This document shows, piece by piece, positions 22,530-32,701 of a DNA stretch of 37,023 nt (the first letter of the stretch is position 1; each line of letters begins with the position of its first letter). The position numbers and the translations under genes were made by a program. The DNA comes from Komagataeibacter swingsii (GTDB taxonomy: Bacteria; Pseudomonadota; Alphaproteobacteria; Acetobacterales; Acetobacteraceae), in contig NZ_NKUB01000025.1 in the NCBI RefSeq assembly GCF_003207895.1, forward strand, positions 1 through 37,023. Direction: 5' to 3'. The notes beneath the pieces are model-generated. The model ran no database searches and was not told the origin of the DNA. It worked only from the letters and a program-made list of their open reading frames with translations.

Positions 22530-23234
22530 GTGACGACCGGGACGGAGGTTGTGCCCATCGCATCCGGGCAGGTCACGGTTTGCTGGCGGCCGTCGCGTCA
22601 GGCGCGGCGTATTTCCATGCGGATCGATCCCCGTAGCGGGCAAGTCGTCATTACGCTGCCGCGTGGCGCGCGCAGGGCGGACGGGCTGGCGTTGCTGCGC
22701 GCGCATTCCGCATGGGTGGCGGCGGGGCTGTCACGCCTGCCGCCGCCTGTTGCGCTGGGCCATGGCGGGCATGTCGTGCTGGATGGGCAACGCCATGAAA
22801 TCCGTCACTGTCCCGATGCCCGGCGCGGCGCATGGCTGGAAGATGGGGTGCTGCATGTCAGCGGGACGGAGGAATTCGTCCCCCGCCGCGTCAGCGCCTA
22901 CCTGCGCGCACAGGCGCAGGCCCGCCTGCCCGCCCGCCTGCGCGCGCAGGCCGAATCCTGTGGTCTGAAACCCACGCAGGTCAGGCTGCGTGATACGAAA
23001 AGCCGGTGGGGCAGCTGTTCATCCGACGGGTCGATCATGCTGTGCTGGCGGCTGGTCATGGCGCCGCTGGAGGTCCAGCACTACATCATCGCCCACGAAC
23101 TCGCGCATCTGCGGCACATGAATCACGGGCCGGATTTCTGGCTGCTGGTGGACAGCCTGACCCCGCACCGGCGCCAGGCCGAAAAATGGCTGCATGACCA
23201 TGGCGCCAGCCTGCACCGGATCGCCCCGGTCTGA
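22530..23234 (+). CDS. YgjP-like M48-type metallopeptidase (DUF45)
   Basis: About 234 residues. The zinc-binding HELAHLRHMNHGPDFW motif lies in the C-terminal third, preceded by the family hallmark TKSRWGSCSSDGSIMLCWRL. Earlier, the block ARRISMRIDPRSGQVVITLPRG is the usual DUF45 N-terminus. Members are SprT-like metalloproteases of unknown substrate. I choose GTG 22530 because AGGGA lies 5 bases before it; an in-frame ATG at 22509 lacks a ribosome site and sits just after the dispersed repeat. Confidence 0.82.
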   Translation: MTTGTEVVPIASGQVTVCWRPSRQARRISMRIDPRSGQVVITLPRGARRADGLALLRAHSAWVAAGLSRLPPPVALGHGGHVVLDGQRHEIRHCPDARRGAWLEDGVLHVSGTEEFVPRRVSAYLRAQAQARLPARLRAQAESCGLKPTQVRLRDTKSRWGSCSSDGSIMLCWRLVMAPLEVQHYIIAHELAHLRHMNHGPDFWLLVDSLTPHRRQAEKWLHDHGASLHRIAPV

Positions 23235-23253
23235 AATATTTTAAGGATTATAT

Positions 23254-23335
23254 AAAAGCTCTTGGTAAATATTTTTGTTAAAGTCTTCTAAAAGACACCG
23301 CCTTTTTGAAAAAAGGCGGTACCCAAAAACTTTTA
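23254..23335 (+). repeat. Dispersed hairpin repeat, copy C
   Basis: Begins AAAAGCTCTTGGT and ends ACCCAAAAACTTTTA, forming inverted ends. The inner hairpin is the GC type here: ACCGCCTTTTT (23297-23307) with AAAAAGGCGGT (23310-23320), an 11-bp stem able to act as a bidirectional terminator between the convergent YgjP-like gene and nadK. Confidence 0.75.
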
Positions 23336-23353
23336 TTACTTTTAAAGGATATC

Positions 23354-24157
23354 CTATGCGGTGAACTGTTCGGTTATGATCCGTTCCGACAGGCTCTGCC
23401 CCGGATCGAACAGCACGGTGGTCTGCAGTTCCCGCGCTTCGCTGATTTCAACGGAAATGACATCGCGCACTTCGGTAAAATCCGCTACGGCGGCCACCGG
23501 GCGCTTGTCGGTTTCCAGGATATCGAACCGCACCTGCGCGGTGGATGGCAGCAGCGCGCCGCGCCACCGGCGCGGGCGAAACGCGCTGATGGGCGTAAGC
23601 GGCAGCAGGTTGGCCGATAGCGGTACGATCGGCCCGTGCGCGGACAGGTTGTAGGCGGTTGATCCCGCAGGCGTTGAAATCAGCACCCCGTCACATATCA
23701 GTTCGGGCAGGCGTACGCGCCCATCGACCCCGATGCGGATTTTCGCCGCCTGCCGTGTCTGGCGGAACAGGAACACATCATTCAGCGCAAGGGCATGGAT
23801 GCATTTGCCCTCGATCGTCGTGGCCTGCATGCGCAGCGGGTGCAGGATGGCGGCCTGTGCCGCGGCAAGGCGGGCGGGCAGGTTGTCGGGCACGGCGGGA
23901 TTCATGAGGAATCCCACCGTCCCGCAGTTGATGCCATAGACCGGCAGGTGGCGCCCCAGCGTCGTATGCAGCATTTCCAGCATGAAGCCGTCGCCACCCA
24001 GGCAGACCAGCGCGTCCGCCTCCTCCGGGGCGCATTGGCCGTACTGCCCGACCAGGCGCTCCAGCCAGAGTTGCGCGCTTTCGTTCGGGGCCGCGGCAAA
24101 ACTCAGCTTCGTGGGAAGGCACCCGGCGGCCCAGCCGGGGTACGACATGTCGTTCAT
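23354..24157 (-). CDS. nadK: NAD kinase
   Basis: 267 residues. The diagnostic GGDG motif (54-57, [11 protein letters not shown]) binds the phosphate donor, and the later ALNDVFL and [21 protein letters not shown] blocks are the conserved NAD-binding and oligomer core. It phosphorylates NAD to NADP in the cytoplasm. ATG 24157 overlaps the TGA of the upstream amidase gene by four bases (ATGA), so the two are co-translated. Length is that of short alphaproteobacterial NadK forms. A dispersed hairpin element follows its stop region on the convergent side. Confidence 0.93.
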   Translation of the reverse strand: MNDMSYPGWAAGCLPTKLSFAAAPNESAQLWLERLVGQYGQCAPEEADALVCLGGDGFMLEMLHTTLGRHLPVYGINCGTVGFLMNPAVPDNLPARLAAAQAAILHPLRMQATTIEGKCIHALALNDVFLFRQTRQAAKIRIGVDGRVRLPELICDGVLISTPAGSTAYNLSAHGPIVPLSANLLPLTPISAFRPRRWRGALLPSTAQVRFDILETDKRPVAAVADFTEVRDVISVEISEARELQTTVLFDPGQSLSERIITEQFTA

Positions 24158-25005
24158 GGGGTGTGGATGGACAGGCGGTGATGCGCCATGACCGGCATGC
24201 GTTCACGGATGCTGTCGGTCACCCTACGCTCAAGGCGCGCCGTGCTCCAGCCCGGCCCGTCCGAAACCTGGGCCACGATGGTGCCCCATGGGTCGATGAT
24301 CATGGAATGGCCGTATGTGCGGCGCTTCTGGCCGTTTTCATCCGTATGGGTGCCGGTGGTGCCGCAGGCGACCATCCAGCACTGCGTCTCGATCGCGCGG
24401 GCACGCAGCAGCGTTTCCCAATGCGCCAGCCCCGTTTCCACCGTAAAGGCGGCGGGCACCAGCAGCACGTTCGCCCCCCGCGCCCGCAGCGCATGGAACA
24501 GCGCGGGAAAGCGGATGTCGTAGCAGATGGCCAGCCCGGCCGTAAGGCCAGCGGAAAGCGGCGCGGTCACGATGTCCGAACCGGGTTCGTATGTATCGCT
24601 TTCGCGGTAGCCTTCACCGCCGGGGGTGGTGACGTCAAACAGGTGGATCTTGCGATAGCGCGCGCGCTCACGGCCCTTTGCATCAAACAGCAGGGACGTA
24701 TTGAACAGCCTGTCGCCATGCCGTTCCCCGATGGACCCGCCATGGATGATCACGCCATGTTCGCGCGCGATGCCGGACAGGAACTGGTACAGCGGCCCTG
24801 CTTCCCCCGCGCTATCGGGGGCGGGCAGGGTCTCGGCCGCCGCGAACTTCATGGCCCGTGTCCCGCCAAGGCAGCTCCACATTTCAGGCAGCATGACCAG
24901 GTCAGGTTTGTCCGCGCTGATGGCGGCGGTGACCAGTGCGCGGGCTTGTTCGATATTTTCGGGCGCGGATGCGCCGGGCGCCATCTGGATGACAGTGGTG
25001 CGCAT
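24154..25005 (-). CDS. Carbon-nitrogen hydrolase, Nit1/deaminated glutathione amidase type
   Basis: 283 residues of the nitrilase superfamily with the catalytic triad Glu41 (LPEMW), Lys119 (YRKIHLFDV) and Cys161 (AICYDIRFP). The HLFDV and CYDIRFP spellings are typical of the Nit1/Nit2 branch, which repairs deaminated glutathione or acts as omega-amidase. GGAG precedes ATG 25005. Its stop overlaps the nadK start. A general aliphatic amidase role cannot be excluded without phylogeny. Confidence 0.87.
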   Translation of the reverse strand: MRTTVIQMAPGASAPENIEQARALVTAAISADKPDLVMLPEMWSCLGGTRAMKFAAAETLPAPDSAGEAGPLYQFLSGIAREHGVIIHGGSIGERHGDRLFNTSLLFDAKGRERARYRKIHLFDVTTPGGEGYRESDTYEPGSDIVTAPLSAGLTAGLAICYDIRFPALFHALRARGANVLLVPAAFTVETGLAHWETLLRARAIETQCWMVACGTTGTHTDENGQKRRTYGHSMIIDPWGTIVAQVSDGPGWSTARLERRVTDSIRERMPVMAHHRLSIHTP

Positions 25006-25147
25006 CAGGATACGTACTCCGTGGGCATTGGCCCCAGACCATAGGACAGGCGGCCCCGCGCCCGCAACCGCAATGGCCCGATCATGCGCCCTGTTAAAAG
25101 TCGGTGCGGCGCGATAGGATGCGGCAGGACTTCATGTTGAAAAACCA

Positions 25148-26107
25148 GTGGCGCATTCTTCATCCTCCCGGACTGTCATCTTCGCCGCCCTTGGCGGCAA
25201 CCTGCTGGTGGCGGCGACCAAATTCGCAGCCGCGTTCATGACCGGCAGCGCCTCCATGCTGAGCGAGGCCATCCATTCCCTGATCGATACCGGCAACCAG
25301 GGGCTGCTGCTGGTCGGCATGCGGCGCGCGACGCGGCCCGCCACGGCCATGCACCCGTTCGGTTTCGGGCTGGAACTGTATTTCTGGACCTTTGTGGTGG
25401 CGCTGCTGATTTTCGGGCTGGGCGCGGGTGTGTCCCTGTATGAGGGGATCATCCACATCATCCATCCGCAGCCCGTGGCGCATGTGCTGGTCAATTACGT
25501 CGTGCTGATGGCCAGCATCGTGTTCGAAGGCTCGGTCTGGCTGATGGCGCTGCGGGCCTTCCGCAGGGAAGGCAAGGGCCGCCGTGGCTGGGTCGAGGCC
25601 GTGCAGATGAGCAAGGACCCCACCGTGTTCACCGTCCTGTTCGAGGATACGGCCGCACTCAGCGGCCTTGGCGTGGCCCTTCTGGGCAATGTCCTTGCCG
25701 AATGGCTGGACATGCCGGTGCTTGACGGGGTGGCCTCCATCATCATCGCGTGCATCCTTGCGGTGACGGCAACCTTCCTTGCGCGTGAATCCCAGTCCCT
25801 GCTGACTGGTGAAGGTGTCGCGCCCGAGGTGCTGGCGGCATTACGCCGCATGGCGCTGGCGGCCAGCGGGGTGGACCGGCTGAATGAAATCCGTTCCCTG
25901 CATTTCGGCCCGCGTGACGTGCTGGTGGTGATCAGCCTCGATTTTCGCAACGACATGACGGCGGGGCAGGTGGAAATCGTGGTCAGCGCGCTGGAACACC
26001 AGATCAAGCAGGCCTATCCCGAAGTAACCCGTGTTTTCATCGAGGCGCAGGACAGCCGCACCCAGCCCCCGGGCACGGCCGCCAGCGGCGGCGTGCCTAC
26101 GCCGTGA
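25148..26107 (+). CDS. Cation diffusion facilitator (CDF) transporter
   Basis: 319 residues with about six membrane segments in the first 200 residues and a cytoplasmic C-terminal domain. The CDF site in helix 2 is SEAIHSLIDTGNQ (HxxxD); the helix 5 site reads FEDTAALSGLG. The C-terminal region (SGVDRLNEIRSLHFGPRDVLVVISLDF) is the metal-sensing ferredoxin-like fold. It would export divalent metal (Zn, Fe, Mn or Co) by proton exchange. The start at GTG 25148 is the first usable codon after an in-frame stop at 25115; the ribosome site is weak. Convergent with serB, with 11 bases of overlap. Confidence 0.87.
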   Translation: MAHSSSSRTVIFAALGGNLLVAATKFAAAFMTGSASMLSEAIHSLIDTGNQGLLLVGMRRATRPATAMHPFGFGLELYFWTFVVALLIFGLGAGVSLYEGIIHIIHPQPVAHVLVNYVVLMASIVFEGSVWLMALRAFRREGKGRRGWVEAVQMSKDPTVFTVLFEDTAALSGLGVALLGNVLAEWLDMPVLDGVASIIIACILAVTATFLARESQSLLTGEGVAPEVLAALRRMALAASGVDRLNEIRSLHFGPRDVLVVISLDFRNDMTAGQVEIVVSALEHQIKQAYPEVTRVFIEAQDSRTQPPGTAASGGVPTP

Positions 26108-27005
26108 CGAACTGGTCCGCCCGGTAACCCTGCGCGAACAGCAGGGTGCGCAGGGTGGTGTGGTTGACCTGGCTGGTGATTTCGCGCCGGACAGCGGGCT
26201 TGGCATGGAAGGCGATGCCAGCACCCGCCACGCGCAGCATGGCAAGGTCGTTCGCGCCATCGCCCGTCGCCATCGCATCGCGCATGTCCAGCCCGCCTGC
26301 CGCCGCCAGCCGGCGCAGGTGCGCAAGCTTGGCGTCCGGGCCAAGGATGGGCTGCCCCACCGCGCCCGTCAGGTGGCCATCCGCATCCAGCAGGGTATTG
26401 GCGTGGTTTTCGTCAAAGCCGCACAGGGCTGAGACCCGGCTGGTAAAGAACGTGAACCCGCCCGACACCAGCGCCGTGCGCGCGCCATTCGCCCGCATGG
26501 TGCGCACCAGTTCCACGGCACCGGTATTGAGCTTTACATCCCGCCATGCCCGTTCCAGCAGGCTGACCGGCAGGCCGCGCAGCAGGGCGACACGTTCGCG
26601 CAGGGCGGATTCGAATTCGATTTCCCCGTTCATGGACCGCCGGGTGATGTCGGCGATCTTTTCCCCGATCCCGGCATGGGCCGCGATGTCGTCCAGCGTT
26701 TCGCAACTGACGATGGTGCTGTCCATGTCCGCCACCAGCAGGCGCTTGCGGCGGTTGGCGCGTGGCGTTACCAGCACGTCCAGCCCGCGCCCGGCAAACA
26801 CCTCCCGCATGGCCCCGATATCCGGCTGCCCCCATGTCGCGGGGGCGTTGCAGGCGATTTCGACCGCTTCGCCTTCCGACAGGGTGACGGGAGCATCGCC
26901 GCGCACCAGGTCACGCGCGGCCTGGATATCGACCGGCGTGAGGGATGTGGCGTCACGGTTGGCCACCAGTACAAGGATATGGGAAAAAGAAGGGGAATCA
27001 GCCAT
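26097..27005 (-). CDS. serB: Phosphoserine phosphatase
   Basis: 302 residues, HAD superfamily. The nucleophile motif I is DMDST (93-97, in LLVADMDSTIVSCE), motif II is the VSGGFTFF region, and motifs III/IV are the Lys and GDGANDLAML blocks. The N-terminal ~80 residues form the usual ACT-like regulatory part. It makes L-serine from phosphoserine. ATG 27005 is the only Met fitting the family; the frame runs open another ~900 bases through the antisense of miaA, which is a GC-rich artefact. Divergent from miaA, 30 bases apart. Confidence 0.93.
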   Translation of the reverse strand: MADSPSFSHILVLVANRDATSLTPVDIQAARDLVRGDAPVTLSEGEAVEIACNAPATWGQPDIGAMREVFAGRGLDVLVTPRANRRKRLLVADMDSTIVSCETLDDIAAHAGIGEKIADITRRSMNGEIEFESALRERVALLRGLPVSLLERAWRDVKLNTGAVELVRTMRANGARTALVSGGFTFFTSRVSALCGFDENHANTLLDADGHLTGAVGQPILGPDAKLAHLRRLAAAGGLDMRDAMATGDGANDLAMLRVAGAGIAFHAKPAVRREITSQVNHTTLRTLLFAQGYRADQFVTA

Positions 27006-27035
27006 GGGGTCCGGGTATATGACAGGTGAGAGACA

Positions 27036-28040
27036 ATGACACGCCCCCCTGCCGGGCAGGCGCGCGTGGCGGTGATCGTGGCGGGTCCGACCTGTTCGGG
27101 CAAGTCCGCACTTGCGCTGGCGCTTGCACGGCAGGTGGGCGGCACCATCATCAATGCCGATTCGATGCAGGTATACCGTGACCTGCGCATCCTGACAGCC
27201 CGCCCCGACGCCACCGATGAAGCCAGCGTGCCCCATGCGCTGTATGGCGTGCTGCCCGCGGCGGAGACCGGCAGTGTCGCATGGTGGCGCACGCAGGCCA
27301 TCGCAGCCGCCCATGATGCATGGGATGCGGGCCGGGTGCCGGTTTTCTGTGGCGGCACGGGCATGTATTTCCGCGCGCTGACCGACGGGCTGGCGGATAT
27401 TCCCCAGCCGCCCGACGCCATCCGCGCGCAGGCCCGCGCCATGGTGGACCGCCTTGGGCCAGAGGCGGTGCATGACATGCTGCGCCAGCGCGACCCCGAA
27501 ACCGCCGCCACCCTGCGTCCGACCGATGGCCAGCGCATCGCGCGCGCATGGGAAGTGTGCGCGGCCACCGGCCATGGGCTGGCGTGGTGGCGGCGTGAAG
27601 CCGTGCTGCCCCCGCTGCCCGCGCGTTTTGTCGCCATACGCCTGCACCCGCCGCGCGACGTGCTGCGCGCGGCCATTGCCGACAGGTTCCAGGCCATGCT
27701 CGACCTTGGCGCGATGGGGGAGGTCGCCCGCCTGCTGGCGCAGGGCCTGCCGCCCGGCCTGCCCGCCATGCGCGCCCATGGTGTTCCGGAACTGGCCGCC
27801 GTGCTGCGGGGGGAAATGGACGTGGCCACGGCAGTACAGCAGGCCATCTGCCTGACCGGACAATATACGAAACGGCAGGCGACATGGTTCGCCCATCACG
27901 CGCTGGCGGCGGAGATGGACACATTTTTATATGGAAAACGGTTTGAAAAATGCGAAGTCGCGCAACAAATGGAAAGATGTAGCAATAAAATCATTTCTTT
28001 TGTTATTAACCGCATTGACGCGGGCCAAGGGTTTCCGTAA
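27036..28040 (+). CDS. miaA: tRNA dimethylallyltransferase
   Basis: 334 residues. The P-loop GPTCSGKS (17-24), the NADSMQVYRDL block and FCGGTGMYFRAL identify MiaA, which attaches a dimethylallyl group to A37 of tRNAs reading UNN codons, including the tRNA-Leu(UAA) in this window. GAGAG precedes ATG 27036. The last ~35 residues (FLYGKRFEKCEVAQQMERC...) are AT-rich and unlike the rest, a lineage-specific tail. This AT-rich end probably also carries the promoter of the following ilv operon. Confidence 0.93.
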   Translation: MTRPPAGQARVAVIVAGPTCSGKSALALALARQVGGTIINADSMQVYRDLRILTARPDATDEASVPHALYGVLPAAETGSVAWWRTQAIAAAHDAWDAGRVPVFCGGTGMYFRALTDGLADIPQPPDAIRAQARAMVDRLGPEAVHDMLRQRDPETAATLRPTDGQRIARAWEVCAATGHGLAWWRREAVLPPLPARFVAIRLHPPRDVLRAAIADRFQAMLDLGAMGEVARLLAQGLPPGLPAMRAHGVPELAAVLRGEMDVATAVQQAICLTGQYTKRQATWFAHHALAAEMDTFLYGKRFEKCEVAQQMERCSNKIISFVINRIDAGQGFP

Positions 28041-28050
28041 ACCCGGCCCC
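28022..28050 (+). promoter_or_regulatory. Hairpin spanning the miaA stop, upstream of ilvB
   Basis: GGGCC (28022-28026) and GGGTTT pair with AAACCC and GGCCC up to about 28050, around a CCGT loop. The miaA TAA lies inside it. There is no U-tract. It may end miaA RNA or influence ilvB expression; no leader peptide rich in Ile/Val/Leu codons was seen. Confidence 0.4.
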
Positions 28051-28112
28051 GGGATTTCGCCTCCTGTGGCTGGCCGGATTGTTCCGGCGGCTTTGGGCGA
28101 AGGAGCAGGAAC

Positions 28113-29933
28113 ATGAACGCAGCATCGCACCAGACAGACCTGAAGCCTCAAGCCGCTGGCACGGATACGACCGTACCCAGCGGTGCGGAAGTGCTTCTGC
28201 GCGTATTGGTCGAACAGGGGGTCGAGGTCATTTTCGGCTATCCCGGCGGCGCGGTCCTGCCGATCTATGATGCCCTTTTCCGCCAGAACGCGATTCGCCA
28301 CGTGCTGGTCCGCCATGAACAGGCGGCCGTGCATGCGGCCGAGGCCTATGCCCGCTCCACCGGCAGGGTGGGCGTGGTGCTGGTCACCAGCGGACCCGGC
28401 GCGACCAACACCGTGACCGGGCTGCTGGACGCCATGCTGGATTCGATCCCGGTGGTGTGTTTTTCCGGTCAGGTGGGCGTGCCGCTGATCGGCACCGACG
28501 CCTTCCAGGAAGCCGACACCACCGGCATCACCCGTCCGGCCACCAAGTACAACTATCTTGTCCGCCGCCCTGAAGACGTGGCCCCGTGCGTGCACGAAGC
28601 CTTCCACATCGCGCGCAGCGGCCGCCCCGGCCCGGTGCTGGTCGACCTGCCCAAGAACATCATGGTCGGTCCCGCGCCCTACAGTGACGCGCCGCGCGTG
28701 CCGCATCCGTCCTATCACCCGCAGACCGAGCCGGGGCGGGACGTGATCGCCCGCGCCGTGGCCGCCATGAAGGGTGCGCGCTGCCCGCTGTTCTATACAG
28801 GCGGTGGCATCATCAATGCCGGTCCCGGCGCCTCCACCGCGTTGCGCAGGCTGGTGGAAAAGACGGGCTTTCCCTGCACCTCCACGCTCATGGGGCTGGG
28901 GGCGATGCCAGCGGGCGACCGCCGCTTCCTGGGCATGCTGGGCATGCACGGCACGTACGAAGCCAACATGGCCACCCATGGCTGTGACGTGCTGATCGCG
29001 CTCGGCTCGCGCTTTGATGACCGCGTGACCGGGCGGCTGGACGCGTTCTCGCCCGGTTCGTTCAAGATCCATGCGGATATCGACCCCAGCCAGATCAACA
29101 AGATCGTGCGGGTGGATGTCGGTATCGTGGGGGATGCGCGGCGCGTGATCGAGATGATGCTGGAGGAATGGGACTGCACCCCCGCCAACACCCGCCAGCC
29201 GATCGACATGGCGCAGTGGTGGCACCAGATCAATGAATGGCGCAGGATCGACAGCCTCGGCTTTTCACAGGACATGGCGCCCGATGCGATCATCCGCCCG
29301 CAATACGCCATCCGCCGCCTGCATGAACTGGCGACCGCCACGGGGCGCGATACCTATGTCTCGACCGAGGTGGGGCAGCACCAGATGTGGGCGGCCCAGC
29401 ATTTCGGCTTTGACAAGCCCAACCGCTGGCTGACCTCGGGTGGGCTTGGCACCATGGGCTATGGCCTGCCGGCTGCTGTTGGCGCGCAGGTCGCCCACCC
29501 CGACGCGCTGGTGATCGACATCGCGGGGGAAGCGTCCACGCTCATGAACATTCAGGAACTGTCCACCATCGCGCAGTACCGCCTGCCGGTTAAGGTGTTC
29601 ATCCTGAACAACCAGTATATGGGCATGGTGCGGCAGTGGCAGGAACTGCTGCATGAATCGCGCTATTCCGAAAGCTACAGCGCGGCGCTGCCGGATTTCG
29701 TGAAGCTTGCGGAAAGTTTCCACGGTCGCGGCCTGCGGGCGACCCGTGTTGGTGAACTGGATGGCGTGATTGCCGAAATGCTGGCCCATCCGGGTCCGGT
29801 GGTGGCCGACATCTGTGTTGCGCAGGATGAAAACTGCTACCCCATGATCCCGTCGGGGGCGGCGCATAACCAGATGCTGCTCGGTCCCGATCAGGATGAC
29901 GAGATCAGCGCCGAAGGCCGCATGCTGGTCTGA
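28113..29933 (+). CDS. ilvB: Acetolactate synthase, large (catalytic) subunit
   Basis: 606 residues of the thiamine-diphosphate enzyme that condenses pyruvate with pyruvate or 2-ketobutyrate, the first common step to valine, leucine and isoleucine. Key blocks are FGYPGGAVLPIYDAL, the catalytic Glu in VRHEQAAVHAAEAYAR, and the TPP-binding end IAGEASTLMNIQEL...NNQYMGMVRQWQ. In that last motif the usual Gly-Asp-Gly/Ala is Gly-Glu-Ala (Glu473). Start ATG 28113 follows AAGGAGCAGG. First gene of ilvB-ilvN-ilvC. Confidence 0.95.
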   Translation: MNAASHQTDLKPQAAGTDTTVPSGAEVLLRVLVEQGVEVIFGYPGGAVLPIYDALFRQNAIRHVLVRHEQAAVHAAEAYARSTGRVGVVLVTSGPGATNTVTGLLDAMLDSIPVVCFSGQVGVPLIGTDAFQEADTTGITRPATKYNYLVRRPEDVAPCVHEAFHIARSGRPGPVLVDLPKNIMVGPAPYSDAPRVPHPSYHPQTEPGRDVIARAVAAMKGARCPLFYTGGGIINAGPGASTALRRLVEKTGFPCTSTLMGLGAMPAGDRRFLGMLGMHGTYEANMATHGCDVLIALGSRFDDRVTGRLDAFSPGSFKIHADIDPSQINKIVRVDVGIVGDARRVIEMMLEEWDCTPANTRQPIDMAQWWHQINEWRRIDSLGFSQDMAPDAIIRPQYAIRRLHELATATGRDTYVSTEVGQHQMWAAQHFGFDKPNRWLTSGGLGTMGYGLPAAVGAQVAHPDALVIDIAGEASTLMNIQELSTIAQYRLPVKVFILNNQYMGMVRQWQELLHESRYSESYSAALPDFVKLAESFHGRGLRATRVGELDGVIAEMLAHPGPVVADICVAQDENCYPMIPSGAAHNQMLLGPDQDDEISAEGRMLV

Positions 29934-30036
29934 TCGCCCGTCCGTCCCGGCGGGGTCAGCCTGCCGGGCGCCTCTGTCCTTTCCTGCCGGCATGCAGCCT
30001 GCGTGCCGGCGTCTTCAGCAGTCAGGAAACACCATC

Positions 30037-31625
<1,589 letters not shown>

Positions 31626-31644
31626 CCACCGCACGACCGGGACC

Positions 31645-31668
31645 GGGGATGGCGCGCCATCCCCTTTT
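31645..31668 (+). terminator. Hairpin terminator 1 after ilvC
   Basis: GGGGATGGCGCGCCATCCCC (31645-31664) is a perfect palindrome followed by TTTT, 20 bases after the ilvC stop. Confidence 0.75.
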
Positions 31669-31674
31669 CCATGC

Positions 31675-31707
31675 GCCAGCCGGGCTGTCCCGGCTGGCGT
31701 TTTTTTT
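31675..31707 (+). terminator. Intrinsic terminator 2 after ilvC
   Basis: GCCAGCCGGG (31675-31684) and CCCGGCTGGC (31689-31698) form a perfect 10-bp stem with a CTGT loop, followed by G and at least seven T. A textbook Rho-independent terminator. Confidence 0.92.
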
Positions 31708-31805
31708 ATGTCGGCTTTTCCAGCCGTTGCCAGCATTTGCCGTGACATGGGCCGGGCCGTGGTGCCACCATGCGCGCCGGATACGAACAGCAGGAGCACC
31801 GTACC

Positions 31806-32498
31806 GTGACGGATTACGTGATTCCCCCCTACACCCTTCCCGTTGTGCCAGTGGAGGGGCGTGCGGGTGTCTTTCCCGTCCGGCGGATATGGTGCGTGGG
31901 ACAGAACTATGCCGCCCATGCGCGTGAAATGGGCAGCAACCCCGAACGCTCCGAACCCTTCTTCTTTTCCAAGCCGGGTGACGCGGTGGCGCCGGGCGGC
32001 GGCCTGCTGTCCTTTCCCGTCAGCACGTCCGACCTGCATCATGAAGTCGAACTGGTGGCGGCCATCGGGCGTGAGGGGGAGGATATCCCGGTGGAAAAAG
32101 CGCTGTCGCATGTCTATGGCTATGCCGTGGGGCTGGACATGACACGGCGCGACCTGCAGGCCGCCGCCAAGAAGGCGGGGCGTCCATGGTCGCTGGCCAA
32201 GGGGTTTGACCAGTCCTGTCCCATTTCGTCCATCGTGCCCGCATCGGTTCGCGGCCATCCCGAAGCGGGGGCCATTACGCTGAGCGTGAATGGCGAATCC
32301 CGGCAGAAGGGCGATCTGGTGGACATGATCTGGTCCGTGGCCGAAATCGTCTCCTGTCTCAGCCGCTTTGTCGCCCTTGCCCCCGGCGACCTGATCATGA
32401 CCGGTACGCCATCAGGCGTGGGACCGGTCCGGCGTGGCGATGTGCTGCACGCCACCTGCGCCGGCGTAGGGGAACTGAACGTCACCTATACCGCCTGA
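31806..32498 (+). CDS. Fumarylacetoacetate hydrolase family protein
   Basis: 230 residues with the FAH fold: WCVGQNYAAHAREMG (N-terminal conserved loop), FFFSKPGDAV, HHEVELVAAIG (metal-binding Glu pair), GYAVGLDMTRRDLQ and the C-terminal PGDLIMTGTPSGVGPV. The family includes fumarylpyruvate hydrolase, acylpyruvase and oxaloacetate decarboxylase activities; which one applies is not decidable here. GTG 31806 has AGGAG 10 bases upstream; an upstream in-frame ATG (31770) lacks one. Monocistronic between the ilvC terminators and a dispersed repeat. Confidence 0.88.
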   Translation: MTDYVIPPYTLPVVPVEGRAGVFPVRRIWCVGQNYAAHAREMGSNPERSEPFFFSKPGDAVAPGGGLLSFPVSTSDLHHEVELVAAIGREGEDIPVEKALSHVYGYAVGLDMTRRDLQAAAKKAGRPWSLAKGFDQSCPISSIVPASVRGHPEAGAITLSVNGESRQKGDLVDMIWSVAEIVSCLSRFVALAPGDLIMTGTPSGVGPVRRGDVLHATCAGVGELNVTYTA

Positions 32499-32558
32499 AT
32501 ATCTGTGGTGCGGGCTGTCATGCCGTGCGCCGGTTGTTGAGAGGCTGTTTGAAAAGAC

Positions 32559-32637
32559 AAAGGTTCTGGGTGCCGGCTTTTTTCAGAAAGGCGGCGTTCC
32601 CTGAAGCGTTATGAAAAAAGCTTCACCAGAAACCTTT
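32559..32637 (+). repeat. Dispersed hairpin repeat, copy D
   Basis: Begins AAAGGTTCTGGGTGCCGGC and ends CACCAGAAACCTTT. Both ends carry the same A-to-G change relative to copies B and C, preserving their complementarity. Inner stems are GCCGGCTTT/AAAGGCGGC (imperfect) and TGAAGC/GCTTCA. It lies between the FAH gene and the aldo/keto reductase gene. Confidence 0.75.
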
Positions 32638-32701
32638 AACAATTTTCATGATGTTTCACGGACAGTCTCCGGATTTCTTCACGCAGAAGGATTGAAAAGA
32701 C

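Noticed and set aside
27006-27899. N-terminal extension of serB by about 300 codons
   Set aside because: It is the antisense of miaA; SerB homology begins at the Met at 27005.
27927-29225. A 432-codon minus-strand frame opposite ilvB
   Set aside because: Shadow frame; ilvB on the plus strand has complete family motifs.
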